From the NCBI RefSeq assembly GCF_021730395.1, contig NC_069373.1:49256501-49320500 (forward strand): a DNA stretch of 64,000 bases. Direction: 5' to 3'. The stretch comes from Mercenaria mercenaria (taxonomy: Eukaryota > Mollusca > Bivalvia > Venerida > Veneridae). Position numbers and translations under genes: made by a program. Below are positions 45,238 through 58,500 of this stretch, piece after piece; positions within the stretch are counted from its first letter, which is position 1; each line of letters starts with the position of its first letter. The notes below the pieces were generated by a model. That model saw only the letters and a program-made list of their open reading frames with translations. It was not told the origin of the DNA and searched no databases.

Positions 45238-45718
45238 TTACTGTGCATAATCCGGCAAAGCCTAAATACGACAAATAACGCCACAGTGCGGCAAATAATG
45301 GCGATCACCTCGTGCCGAAGCGGGAAACACGGAGAGAAAACTGTTAATATCATTTGATCATGAAAGTTACAAATGAAATGTGTAAAGCTGACTTATGGCT
45401 ACGGAGACATCATCATGCTAATCTCCATCAAATTAATATATACTAACGAAGCACAAACCACCTTCAAAACGGGTTTTCAGTCGTCACTTAAAAGCTTTTC
45501 CTGGGAATGTACATGACGAGTATAAAACGCTATGTCTTGATCCGCCGCCGTACGAACAACTGAACATGTATATTCGTTTTTTACTCTTCCCGAGTGTCAT
45601 TTTGGCGAATTTCGCCATGATTGTTTGAAATTAGGCGTTACATTTTGTTTTTGTCACAATTCGGTGTTACTGAAAATACACGGTATGATTTTTTGTCATG
45701 CACAGTTAGTTGAATATA
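45238..45718. other. Upstream flank of THNSL1
   Basis: Contains a locally C/G-richer patch (45240-45330) directly before the inferred first ATG, which could hold the promoter. No TATA box or named site is claimed. Confidence 0.3.
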
Positions 45719-46199
45719 TTAAGGATCATGTAAACACCTTTGAGACCACCCTCAGGTAATTTTTCATTTTGGAAATCATACCTGACAGACCCATAATTTC
45801 ATAATATATATATTTAGAATTGTTCAAAAGGGGTATAAAATACTTCTGTAAAGATCACCTTGTTCGGTATTAACATGCATTTTGTCTTACAACACATGTA
45901 GGCTACTTCCATTGTCCACATTCTGTTTTGTTGAAAATATCAAACTTCTTTTTCAAACATATTTTTTCTCTAAATTTGTTTATGTTGTGTGTCTAACATA
46001 TTTACCTAGGTACTCCGGGAAATGAAAATCTCATTAACTGATATATTTTTTTGAAATATTGCAGTTTTTGGTCATTTTGACAGCTCTACTTTCACTTTCA
46101 TTTTGCAACTTTTGTATTTTTCTAAATAATTATAAATAAATTCATTACAGTAAGAAGCTTTGTCTATCTTCTAATCCTCGATGGTGCCTCATGTAACGG
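45719..46199. mobile_element. TTAA-ended inverted-repeat element, copy 2 (3' end decayed)
   Basis: TTAAGGATCATGTAAA.C, GAGACCACCC and the next 200 bp follow 17142-17794 closely. A 30-bp core (TCTAACATATTTACC.AGGTACTCC) is inverted relative to copy 1. The right terminal repeat is barely recognisable. Confidence 0.65.
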
Positions 46200-48339
46200 G
46201 TATATGCCTGATTTGTGCAGCTGTCATACTGATATCCTATTTCCGTATGTACATTGAATAAACTGTCACAATACGAGTGCAAATGATGTCAAGAAGAAAA
46301 AGGGAAGTAACTCAGTATTTATATACTGACTAGACTCATTTTAATGTAGGGATATATAGCTAACGCATTTTTGTTTGTTTGTTTTTTCTTGTAATAACAT
46401 CTGCAAAATCCTGAGGGATTCCTACGATCTTATGATGCCGGTGTCCGCTTCCTGTTTGATGAAGTTTTGTACATCTGAGTCTAACTAGATCTATAGTAAT
46501 TTCACATACGTGTTCATTTTGATGATATGGATTTAATACGAGAGGTACAGATGTATTCATTAAGACCGTATTCATTAGACACCATACAAATTGTAGGCTA
46601 TTCATTAAAACCCAATGTAACGGTGATAGGGGAAAAATTTAGCTGATATGTCACTCCCCGCCCCTCCCCCATCACGTGATGTCTCTTTTTCCTAATTAAC
46701 ATTACTTGCCAACCGTTAAAGGGGTGTACCTAGGATTTTTGAAGGTATAAGCGCACATGCAAGGTTGAGTAGGAGGAGACATGGGACCTACCCCGGAAAA
46801 GTTTGAAATATTGGCTTCAAATAATCTACATTGACTGCTTTTTACGGATATGATTAGCTCTTGCGGCACTAGATGATCAGATCAGATCATTCCAAGAGCT
46901 GTTATGGTTGAAGACAGCAAAGCTCGACTCAACAGGCTTGCCACTAAAGAAAGTTACTAAAATGAATAAAAATTCAAAAATAGACATGATTTTTATAAAT
47001 CGCTAAACAGAATTATGGTATTAAACTGGGCAATGCATGTCAGATCATGATGATAGATCATAACAATATCATGGTAAATACTGCCGCTTTTTTTTTCTAA
47101 GTAAATATATAAGGCCTAACTTATGATAAACGACAGGTTTTACACCTAAAGCATGTCCATTCAGTGAAAAAGTAACACAACAAAATGCACATTGTACTTT
47201 ACTTTCATGCGAGCTTCAAATAATGGCGTAGAAAAAGTAAAAACGGGTTTAATATAAAAACTAGACCTAGAATTTTGTCAGTCGGAAGTCCGGTTTTGAT
47301 TTTTTTCTTTTAAGGAAGACATGCCGGTGTAACTTAAAAGAAATAAAACATGCTAAAACTTTTTATTCACGCTGTTCTTAGAAATAGTATGATTGCCACC
47401 TTAGACCTGGCACATGGTTTGTTCGTCAGAAGAAGTGAAAAAATGATGATAAACATTCTCCCACGAAACTGCCTTTTTTTCTCACTTCTCGGGGGTGTTA
47501 ATATGTGTTCGCATTTATGTTAGAAAATGTTTTAAAATTGCTATCGTAAACGATCAATGCCGGCCGAAACTTTGACTGGATGCCTTCGAGACTGACCAGA
47601 ATTTATCTTACAAAAAGAAAAGAAAAGAAAAAGACATGAAAAAAGATAAACTACTTCGCTAGTCGCTAAAACGCTCGTAAAATATGATCAACACAAACAT
47701 GGTCGCCGCGGAGTGAGTACTATACATATAGGAAGGAGTTCTGTATTAGTTTGTAGAACTATACATATAGAAAGGAGATCTGTATTAATTTGTAGAACAT
47801 CATTAATGCATACTTTTTCGATTCGTAACATCAGCAGAATCCCTCGTTATCGCCCTGAAAGGCTAGAGTACCAACCACGTCCAGATAGGATACTGCATAT
47901 CGTTTTAATATAAAACCACAGGCATTATACATACATGGGCTTACATTTCCGCTTTGAAACAGTTGAAACTGAATAAAACTTTTTATTCAATCAAATTGAC
48001 CCGATTACAACGGAGAAATTTGCATTTACAATGATACAATCAATTTGAAAATGGATACGACCGAAAGCCTAGCTTACAGAAGTCTTCTCCCGACTGAAGT
48101 TAAATACTATTATACTAATAGTATATAATGTTTGAAATATGATTTTAACAACGATCAAATGAATTTTCAAAAGAAGTATATGAATGGGGACGATGAGATT
48201 TGATTTAGATTAAAGAATTCTAGAAGCGAACCTAATATGGTGTCTCATGGAAAGCGTCTACAGTTCCTTATGAAATTTTGAACAGCGAGAAATATTTCAT
48301 TGTTGGTGTTTTCACTAAGATTTGGGTCACCATGCATTG
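46200..48339. other. Non-coding with a family 2 repeat head
   Basis: At 46896-47060 AAGAGCTGTTATGGTTGAAGAC, GCTCGACTCAAC and GGCAATGCATGTCAGATCAT are the 5' part of a family 2 element. No 3' end is visible. The rest is AT-rich without supported features, apart from a small duplication at 47719. Confidence 0.5.
47719..47806. repeat. Two-copy tandem duplication of about 46 bp
   Basis: ACTATACATATAG.AAGGAG followed by TCTGTATTA.TTTGTAGAAC occurs twice in a row. Confidence 0.85.
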
Positions 48340-48640
48340 TTATAGAGCGTGATTGTGCATAGGTTAGACATTTTTTTGAACAACAAAAGCTCTGACATTT
48401 TTGTAAAGTGGACATTCAAAAAAGAAATGCTGGTACTTTCTATAAGGCCGCAATGGCAGAAAGGTGACGGAGAAATGTTTTCCTATGTAAACGTTTGCTT
48501 AGAGAACTGCGCTTGTTACGTAACCGAGCATGTTGAATTTGTCTCGGTCCTATGTAGAAGTGTTTAGGTGTTTTGCGAATGATACCACGGATTCTGTATT
48601 TGAACAAAGATTGGCCTAAGGAAGGGGAATTTTGCAACTA
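48340..48640 (-). mobile_element. LINE ORF2 C-terminal fragment, broken
   Basis: Read on the minus strand, the segment gives HARLRNKRSSLSK, then in a second frame SPSPFCHCGLIEST, then HFFFECPLYKN. This is the order ARLR...C.CG..E...HFFF.CP.Y found at the end of many LINE (I/Jockey-like) polymerase proteins. At least two frame changes separate the pieces, and nothing of the reverse transcriptase is seen nearby, so it is a dead 5'-truncated copy. Confidence 0.7.
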
Positions 48641-49538
48641 AGGAGATAATCATTCCATTCTCTTAAAGATGATGGAAGAAAAGTATTAGGCCTATAAAAA
48701 GTGTCGTACGAGTACGTAAAGTCAGACAGATAAGAATTGTCAGAAAATTACACGCACATGCGTACTGTGCGTAACGGTAGTTACGCCCTAAGACTGTTTC
48801 AAACTGAGTCTGCTAACGCTATATCTATTATTCTTCTTGGTTGCATTCTTTGCTTCCAAAGGATCTTTTTAAAGATTTTATTAATAGTCGCTATTTCTCA
48901 TCCTACACGTACATAATTATATCGTACCATGATAGAGCTAGTTATACGTGCCAAGTTGTTTGACATGTAATGTTTATGTCAGATGCCAATGAGGGTTTAG
49001 TTTAGCGGATGGGATGAAAAAAACGTAATATGCTGTCCTAAGCCAGGAATATACTGCATACATCTTCCTAAACCAGGAATATACTGTAGAACTGACTTAA
49101 GGCCGGCCAGACCCGAACTCGCTCTATTGTAGATCTACATAATTATGGTACAGAATTTAATCTATTTAAATTTCCCGCAATTTGTGGACTGGTTCCGTGC
49201 TTCATCGGAATCCAGTACTGTAGATCGAACGGATTTAGCCCGAGAGCGGAATCGAAAGTATAAAAGGAATGTTTATATAACTGATGTTTATTTATTGTTG
49301 AAATATTATGAGTAAAATTTATTAATTATGTAACATTTAAAACATTTTAATTGAATTCATTCAATGATGACGAAAATAATTAATTGGACTCGGATTCCGA
49401 AATTGTTCCTTTCGATTACGTCACCGAGGCGGAACGAGAACAACAAATCCCAACAAAAAGATTAACTGATTAAATTAATCCTTCTATATGTGACAGGCAT
49501 TGTCATCCACAGGCGATTGTCTACATTGAAAGAACAAA
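48641..49538. other. Upstream flank of ALDH8A1
   Basis: Contains two nearby copies of AACCAGGAATATACTG-like sequence (about 49038-49096). Otherwise nothing is recognised. The promoter and 5' untranslated region presumably lie here. Confidence 0.35.
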
Positions 49539-52500
49539 ATGTCTACCATCAAAGTGCAAAATTTCATCAATGGGAAATTCTGTGATAGTGAGAAATACCT
49601 GGATAGTTTTGACCCATCTACAGGCGAAGTTTGGGCCAAAATTCCGGACAGCACGGTTGTCAACGTGGAAGCTGCCGTCAGTGCTGCTAAGAATGCCTTT
49701 CCCGGGTAAGTGACCTACATTTTACAATCAAGCTTCTGCTCAGAATTCATATAAGCAGAGCCTGGGGTAGCTAAAAAGATTGGCTTCAAACGGGTACTTA
49801 AATGGAAGTGTTGGCCCTCTCTGTTGTAACTTCATATAATCAGGCTGGTAACATTGCCCGATCGGGCTTAAGACACAAAAGTAGTATTTCATGAAAAATT
49901 AATCGAATTTTCTTTCAAACTTGGTCCATATATTAAGCATAACAAATGATACAAATCAGAATAAAATAACTTGTTGCCTTTAGTATTGGTAGAATTTATT
50001 TCCCTTTTCAGATTTTTATGACGCATAATTTTGAAGTCCAAACATATGTTCTAATGCTAAGTTTAAAACAAAGAAAGGGTCATGCTGCCTAATGCTCTAA
50101 ATTAATTGCGCTAGTACATGAAAGTATACATTTACTCTGCTTTCACTTCGATATTAATAGAAAAATGTTAGTCTAAAAAAATGCTCATGCATCTGCACTA
50201 GAAACAAAGTTTTACCCTAAATATATAGAAAAAGGTTTGGCGCACAGTTTGGAGTCAACAGAAAGCACTGACCTTTTCTGTTTTAAATATTGCATTAAAA
50301 CATTTTTTTTTGGACTTCAAAAATTATGCACCATAAAAAACTGAAAAAGGGAAGTCATTCTAACAAAACTGAAGGCAACAAAGTTTTTCTATCTTGATAA
50401 TTCATCATATTTATGCTTAAACAATAACCAAGTTTGAAAGAATTATCTTCATTATTTTCCAAGAAATATTTCTTTTTGTGCTTAAGCCCGATCGGGCAAT
50501 GTTACCAGCCTGATAATTGTATCAAAAAACATAATGATCAGATAATTCCTAGTTTTTTTTTGTGTTTTTATATTGTAATAATGTTTTGTGTTATAAAAAT
50601 ATTTTCATTATATTTTATCATGCATTTTTAGATAGCGTGAATTGTATTGACAATTCAACTATGTATGGAAGAGACCACAACTTGGCACAAGGCCGTCACA
50701 GACTTTTTTGGCCGAGCATAATATTGGCCGTAATTGGCTGTACCATTTTTTTTGCAATAAATTTCATCTTTTGCTTTGATTAAAAGTGCCAAAATATTGC
50801 CTTGTTAAGTCGTTAATGTAATTATCCACAATCAGCAGTATGACTGCCCGCAGATGTGAAAACTGAGTTGAACTTCGTCACACATGAAAGGCGATATAAT
50901 TAGTTTAAAATAGATCTGTATAAAGTTGTTTAACATTTACCCTGCTAAATTTCTAAAATGTACTGTCCATTATTCAATTTGTGCAGTACCACTTATTATT
51001 CAAAGGGGTCTTCACTGAAAATTTACTGACTGAATTGGGAACAGTGCAGACCTTGATCAGCCTGCACCGATGCTGGTCTTGGTCTGCACTGGCCCACTTG
51101 CGCCAGCAGGCTAAATGTTAAAACGGATGGATGTTAAAAATAATCTTATTGTATCGTTACCTTCAAAACGTTTTGTTATTTAGTAATTTTTGTTTTGTTT
51201 AGATGGTCAGCGACCCCAGTTCAGGAAAGGTCAAAGGTTATGATGAAGATTGCTGATTTGTTGGAATCTAGACTTGAGGAGTTTGCCGTGTTGGAGTCGA
51301 GGGACCAAGGAAAGCCAGTTTGGCTAGCTCGTACTGTAGACATACCAAGGGCTGTATACAATTTTAGATTCTTTGCCACCTGTGCTCTGCATGATCTCAA
51401 TAGGTATGCAGTGTCATTATTGTACATAAGATGGGGCAGGATTTACAGCTATACTTTGTGACTGAAAAGGATTAAATGAAATATCTTATTATGAACATTA
51501 TTACAATTACATCTCCCTACATTGTTGGGGAGATACAGTTGAAACTCGATATCTCGAATTCCAAGGGATCGAGCGTTTTACTCTGAGATAACCGAAATTC
51601 GATTCAAAATGATATTTTGTACCTGTAGGTGTTTTCGGGATTTGACTTGAAAATGTTTTTGAGATAGCAGGAAATTTGAGATTAGCGAGTTCGAGATATG
51701 GAGTTTCAACTGTATATTGATTTTGTCATGTCTGTCAGTTTGTCTGTCTGGACTGCTCGCCTAAACTGCTAGTAGGATTTCAACTAAACTTTGTAGGAAG
51801 ATGTAGTACCAAGACTACCAAGACTACTTTTGCATATTATCAGCATTTCTCTGTTGATGGATTTTAATGGGGTAATATGGTCCCTTAAATGTCATTATTG
51901 GGGAGCATTTGCATGCTTTGTTGTGGTGCTATTAAAGCTACTATTCAGCACCAGAACAGTCTTTGGCCTGAAGAAAGCTTATCCAAAAAATAACCTTTGT
52001 GGGATCTTAAGGGGATATAAACTTTATAGAATGATTGTAACTGACCTATTTTATTTTGTGGGTCAAAGGTCAAGGTCACAGTGATCTTGAGATAAAATAT
52101 GGATTTTTGCACCATAACTAAAGTCCTAGCTGTCAAACTTATAGGATGATTGATTGAGTCTGAAGTTGAACCTAGGGGATTATTGGGTCAAAGGTCAAGG
52201 TCACAGTGACATTGAGAGTGAAAGATGATTCAGATCATTTCCCTTTCTATTTAAAAAAAAACCCAGCTTGTATCTTAAACATAGAATGGTTTAACTTTTC
52301 TTCTTGCTAAAAATAAATATCTCCAAACACATGTCTTTTGGCTTATAATGGCTGGATTGCATGTCAGTTTCTATGTGTTTTAAGGAAACTTGTGCTTTTA
52401 CTAAAACCAATTTCTAGTTAAGCTATAAATTCTCAAAAGCAACAGTAGCAATTACAATTTTGACTGTCTTGTTATTTAGATGGGGAATCTGTAATAACAG

Positions 52501-55500
52501 TCTGCAATTTCCGTTTAATTCTGTATTTTGTGTAGGATTTTGGCATTCCATGATTAGTACAAAAGCCGTATGCTTATAAATATGAGCCACATTTGCGACT
52601 GAAGCATACTAAAAAATCTTTAAAAAAAAAAAAAAGGTAATCTAACGGTAGTTGCCAATTGCACTTCGATCAGTGTTTTATTTTAGTTGATTAATGAAGA
52701 GTATCTAAAATTTGCAATTTAATTATTGTATCATTTTACTCTGTGTCAAAATAAATAACAACTAAATTAATATGTAAGTAATCCATATGAGATGGTTTCA
52801 AGCTATTCTTTCAAAGGTTTTTAGTTGGTGTGAAAATGAAAATCTCTAACTTTCATGATAAAGTTAAATTTTCCACCCATACTGTGAGAATACTGTAAAT
52901 GTTCACATGCTCTATAAATCCCTGCTTAAATAATATATACATTTTTCATCAGCTGAAACTGTTTATGATTTAATAAATTTGTTGATACATTTCATTTTCA
53001 AAATATTTAGTTTGATTTTGAAAATATTTATTTTGTGAAAAGTGATACACATTTAATATATATCTGTACATAGGTCAAATCAGATGCAGGCAGTGGATGC
53101 ATTCAACTACACAATTAAAATGCCAGTAGGTGTAGCTGGCCTGATAAGCCCTTGGAACCTGCCTATGTACCTGCTTACGTTCAAATTGGCACCAGCAATC
53201 ATTGCAGGTAACACAGTGGTTGCAAAACCCAGCGAAATGACGTCAGTGACTGCGTGGAAATTAGCGGAAATCTTTAACACTGCAGGTATTAATTGTTATA
53301 TTATAGGTACTTCTTTTTATGCCCCCACCCCTTCTTCTCACATTTTGAAAAAGAAGGTGTGTATTAGTTTGTTCATTGTTGGTGTGTCAATCAGTAGACC
53401 ATTTGGTTTCTGATTTATAACTAGAGAACACTTGATCTCACATTGGTCAAACTTCATAGAATGATTACTTGTAAGTAGATGACCCACCCCTATTGATTTG
53501 GGGGTCATGGTCATAGTGACCTCAAGACTGGAAATGGTTTATGGGTGGTAACTAAAGATCTAAAGGTGGACAACTTGATAGGATGATTACATTTGGTCAA
53601 CAGGTGACTAGTATTCTTCTTTGGGGATTGTAGGTCAAACGTCAAGGTCACATTGATTTTGAAAGAAAAAATGGTTCCCACTCCATAACTAAAGAATGCT
53701 TTGATACAGTCGTTAAACTTCATGAGATGATTAAATGACCCCTACTGTTTAAAGAATTGGTATATCAGAGGTCAAGGTCACTGTGAATGTGAAAAATAAA
53801 ACTGATTCTGCTCTGTAACTAAACGATGTCAAATTTAACGACTGCAGTTAGAAGATGACCCTATTTTTTATGCATGAGTAGGTCAAAGGTCAAGGTAACA
53901 GTTACCTCAAGAAATGAAATGATTTTACAATAACTGACTCAGTGTAGGAAACAGCATTACATACATTGAAAAACAAAGTCACTTTTGATTAAATGAAAGA
54001 CAAAGAATGCATTGGTTGTCTTCATACGTTGGTTGCTTGGAGTCAGATGACCCCAGTTGTATCTGAGGTCATTTGGTCAAAAGTTGATGTCGCAGCAAAC
54101 GAAGTTACATATCTTCTTGCCTCTTATAAGCCAGCATTGGGGGCATAAGTGTTCAAAAAGCGCTAAGAAATTCAGAAAAACTTATATATGTTATATATAT
54201 TGTGAAAACATCAGTTTGTATGGGGGACAAATTTTCTCTGATTAGCCAATGAAATTTTATCTCAAGGAAGCAGTAAAATTCCCATTCATCTATGTTCAAA
54301 GATCAAATCGACAAAATAATATCCCTACAAGATTTCTGTTTTTGACAAGACCATGAATTTTGTGCCCACAAAATCAAATGATTTTACAGTTGAAAACAGC
54401 ATTACATACATTAAAAACAAAGTCACTTAATATTTTGACTAAATGAAAATTCAGGTTGTTGAAAAGTATACCATAACTATATCATTTAACAAATACATGT
54501 ATTCTTTCCATTTATTTAGCAGAGTAAATTGGTAATTTTCTGTATACAGGGCTGCCGCCTGGGGTGATCAACTTTGTGTTTGGGTATGGACCAACAGCTG
54601 GGGAGGCAATAGTGCGACACCCAGGCGTACCTATTGTATCATTCACTGGTGGTACTGTTACAGCAGTGAAACTGAGAATTGCAGCAGCACCATTCAGCAA
54701 GAAACTCTCACTAGAGGTAGCAATAAACCATTTAGCATTGGGTTTTGACGTTATTTCATATCCTTTGGACACATGTAGTATATTCAAATTTAATGATGAT
54801 GTTAGTTTTTTTGTGCTTCCTTGGAAACAACATTTATTGCACTGTCAACATTGGCTGATATTATATGGACAGGTCTCTAGGCAGTGTTTGTTCTAGGGCT
54901 ATATAATTGCCTTTGAGTATTGAAATTCCCAATTTAGATATCAACCTCTGATCAACATTGCAAATATGTGAAGCTTTGGTAATATCCTATTAGTAACCAG
55001 ATAGATAGTACGTTAGGCCCTGGAAAAGGACAGTTGATAAAAAATACTTTCCACTTGAATGAATTATTTTATATATAGCTGTAGAGTGTTGATATACATT
55101 TGTTTTTATCATGACCCTTTAATTTATTCAGCAGCTCTCATTTACTTGCAGATCTGACACATTAAGGCTCTGTTTTTGACTATTTTGAAAACATGTTTAT
55201 TGACAATTTTATTACTTGTTCACTTTCAAATACACTGACTGTGAAAATAAAACTCTTTATCTTGAAATTAGTTACACAGTGTTGATATTCCTATGACATT
55301 TTAGTGGCACTGTAAAAATTACACATTGTGATATTTAAAAATTTGTTTTGGGCCTGCAGGATAGAGATCGTCAAACATGATACGTACCTGTGTCCATTGA
55401 ATAATGCCTAGATTGGAATAACAACAGCCATGCCTAAGATAACATGGAATTCTAAACAGCACATTTGTATATAGTTATATATAGCAAGAAGTATAGAAAA

Positions 55501-58500
55501 GTTGGACTAGTTTTATGACAATTGTCTGTTTGCAAAATTTCTATGGTTATGTTTATTCATTTTCAGCTTGGAGGAAAGAATCCAGGTGTGATATTTGATA
55601 ATGCAGACATGGAAAAATGTATTGTTACAACTATCAGGTACTATTTATTTATTTATTTGGGTTTTACGGCGCACCAACACAGTATAGGTTATATGGTGCC
55701 AAACAGGACTACAAATTTTGGTTTAATTCACATCTCATTTACATCGAAATAAAAACATGAGGTATGGAATCAAAATCTGTATACCTGCTGGAATCACAGA
55801 GTTACAGCAAAACCAAGTGTTAAGACCCTTTTAGTCGCCTTTTACGATCATGCAAGGGTAAGGCAGTGGTTCCAATTATTTTCATACACAGATTGTCCCA
55901 GAACCACATGGGGCCTATCAGGTACTAGTAACTGTAAAGCATTATATATAAGCCATGCACTTCAAGCTGAAGTTGAAAGGACGATGTATGAAAAGTTGTG
56001 ACTTAATTGAATTGAAATCCACACTGCTGAGAGTTATTACAAAAAAAATGCTATCTAAGCAACTTCGTTAATTTTTCTTTGCAGTGTAAAATGAAATCAG
56101 CTTGATGCAAGATAAGTGAGATGTGTGTGTCAAAATCGTTTACTATTCATCTTCTAATAAAGTCATTAAAACATTTATTTACATTATCTCAACCTTATTT
56201 ACATCTTCATTTTTAGCTTTTGTGATCGCGCGGTGTCCGTCGTCCTTCCATGCGTGCGTCTTAGCGTGCGTGCGTCCGTCCGTAAACTTTTGCTTGTGAC
56301 CACTCTAGAGGTCACATTTTTCATGGGATCTTTATGAAAGTTGGTCAGAATGTTTATCTTGATGATATCTAGGTCAAGTTGGAAACTGGGTCACGTGCCG
56401 TCAAAAACTAGGTCAGTAGGTCTAAAAATAGAAAAACCTTGTGACCTCTCTAGAGGCCATATATTTCACAAGATCTTCATGAAAATTGGTCAGAACGTTC
56501 ACCTTGATGATATCTAGGTCAAGTTCGAAACTGGGTCACGTGCCATCAAAAACTAGGTCACCAGGTCAAATAATAGAAAAACCTTGTGACCTCTCTAAAG
56601 GCCATATTTTTCATGGGATCTGTATGAAAGTTGGTCTCAATGTTCATCTTGATGATATCTAGGTCGATTTCAAAACTGGGTTACGTGCGGTCAAAAACTA
56701 GGTCAGTAGGTCTAAAAATAGAAAAACCTTGTGACCTCTCTAGAGGCCATATATTTCATGAGATCTTCATGAAAACTGGTCAGAATGTTCACCTTGATGA
56801 TATCTAGGCCAAGTTCGAAAGTGGGTCACATGCCATCAAAAACTAGGTCAGTAGGTCTAAAAATAGAAAAACCTTGTGACCTGTCTAGAGGCCATATATT
56901 TTACAAGATCTTCATGAAAATTGGTCAGAACGTTCATCTTGATGATATCTAGGTCAAGTTCGAAACTAGGTCACATGCCATCATAATCTAGGTAAGTAGG
57001 TCAAATAATAGAAAAACCTTGTGACCTCTCTAAAGGCCATATTTTTCATGGGATCTGTATGAAAGTTGGTCTGAATGTTCATCTTGATGATATCTAGGTC
57101 AAGTTCGAAACTGGGTCACTTGCGGTCAAAAACTAGGTCAGTAGTTCTAAAAATAGATAAACATTGTGACCTCTCTAGAGGCCATATATTTCACAAGATC
57201 TTCATTAAAATTGGTCAGAATGTTCACCTTGATGATATCTAGGTCAAGTTCGAAACTGGGTCACGTGCCATCAAAAACAAGGTCAGTAGGTCAAATAATA
57301 GAAAAACCTTGTGACCTCTCTAAAGGCCATATTTTTCATGGGATCTGTATGAAAGTTGGTCTGAATGTTCATCTTGATGATATCTAGGTTGAGTTCAAAA
57401 CTTGGTCACGTGCGGTCAAAAACTAGGTCAGTAGGTCTAAAAATAAAAAAACCTTGTGACCTCTCTTAGAGGCCATATATTTCATGAGATCCTCATGAAA
57501 ATTGGTCAGAATGTTCACCTTGATGATGTCTAGGTCAAGGTCGAAAGTGGGTCACGTGCCATCAAAAACTAGGTCAGTAGGTCTAAAAATAGAAAAACCT
57601 TGTGACCTCTCTAGAGGCCATATATTGTACAAGATCTTCATGAAAATTGGTCAGAATGTTCACCTTGATGATATCTAGGTCAAGTTCGAAACTAGGTCAC
57701 GTACCTTTATAATCTAGGTCAGTAGGTCAAATAATAGAAAAACCTTGTGACCTCTCTAAAGGCCATATTTTTCATGGGATCTGTATGAAAGTTGGTCTGA
57801 ATGTTCATCTTGATGATATCTAGGTCAAGTTCGAAACTGGATCACGTGCGGTCAAAAACTAGGTCAGTAGGTCTAAAAATAGAAAAACCTTGTGACCTCT
57901 CTAGAGGCCATACTTGTGAATGGATCTCCATAAAAATTGGTCAGAATGTTCACCTTGATGATGATATCTAGGTCAAGTTTGAAACTGGGTCACGTGCCTT
58001 AAAAAGCTAGGTCAGTAGGTCAAATAATAAAAAGACCTTGTGACCTCTCTAGAGGCCATACTTTTCATGGGATCTGTATGAAAGTTGGTCTGACTGTTCA
58101 TCTTGATGATATCTAGGTCAAGTTTGAAACTGGGTCAACTGCGGTTAAAAGCTAGGTCAGTAGGTCTAAAATTATTAAAATCTTTTGACCTCTCTAGAGG
58201 CCATATTTTTCAATGGATTTTCATGAAAATTGACCTGAATGTTCACCTTGATAATTTCTAGGTCAATTTCAAAACTGGTCACGTGCGGTCAAAAACTAGG
58301 CCAGTAGGTATAAAAATACAAAAACCTTGTGACCTCTCTAGAGGCCATATTTTTCATGAGATCTTCATGAAAATTAGTGAGAATGTTCACCTTGATGATA
58401 TCTAGATAAAATTCAAAACAGGGTCACTTACCTTCGAAAACTAGGTCAATAGGTCAAATAATAGAAAAACCTTGTGACCTCTCTAGAGACCATATTTTTC

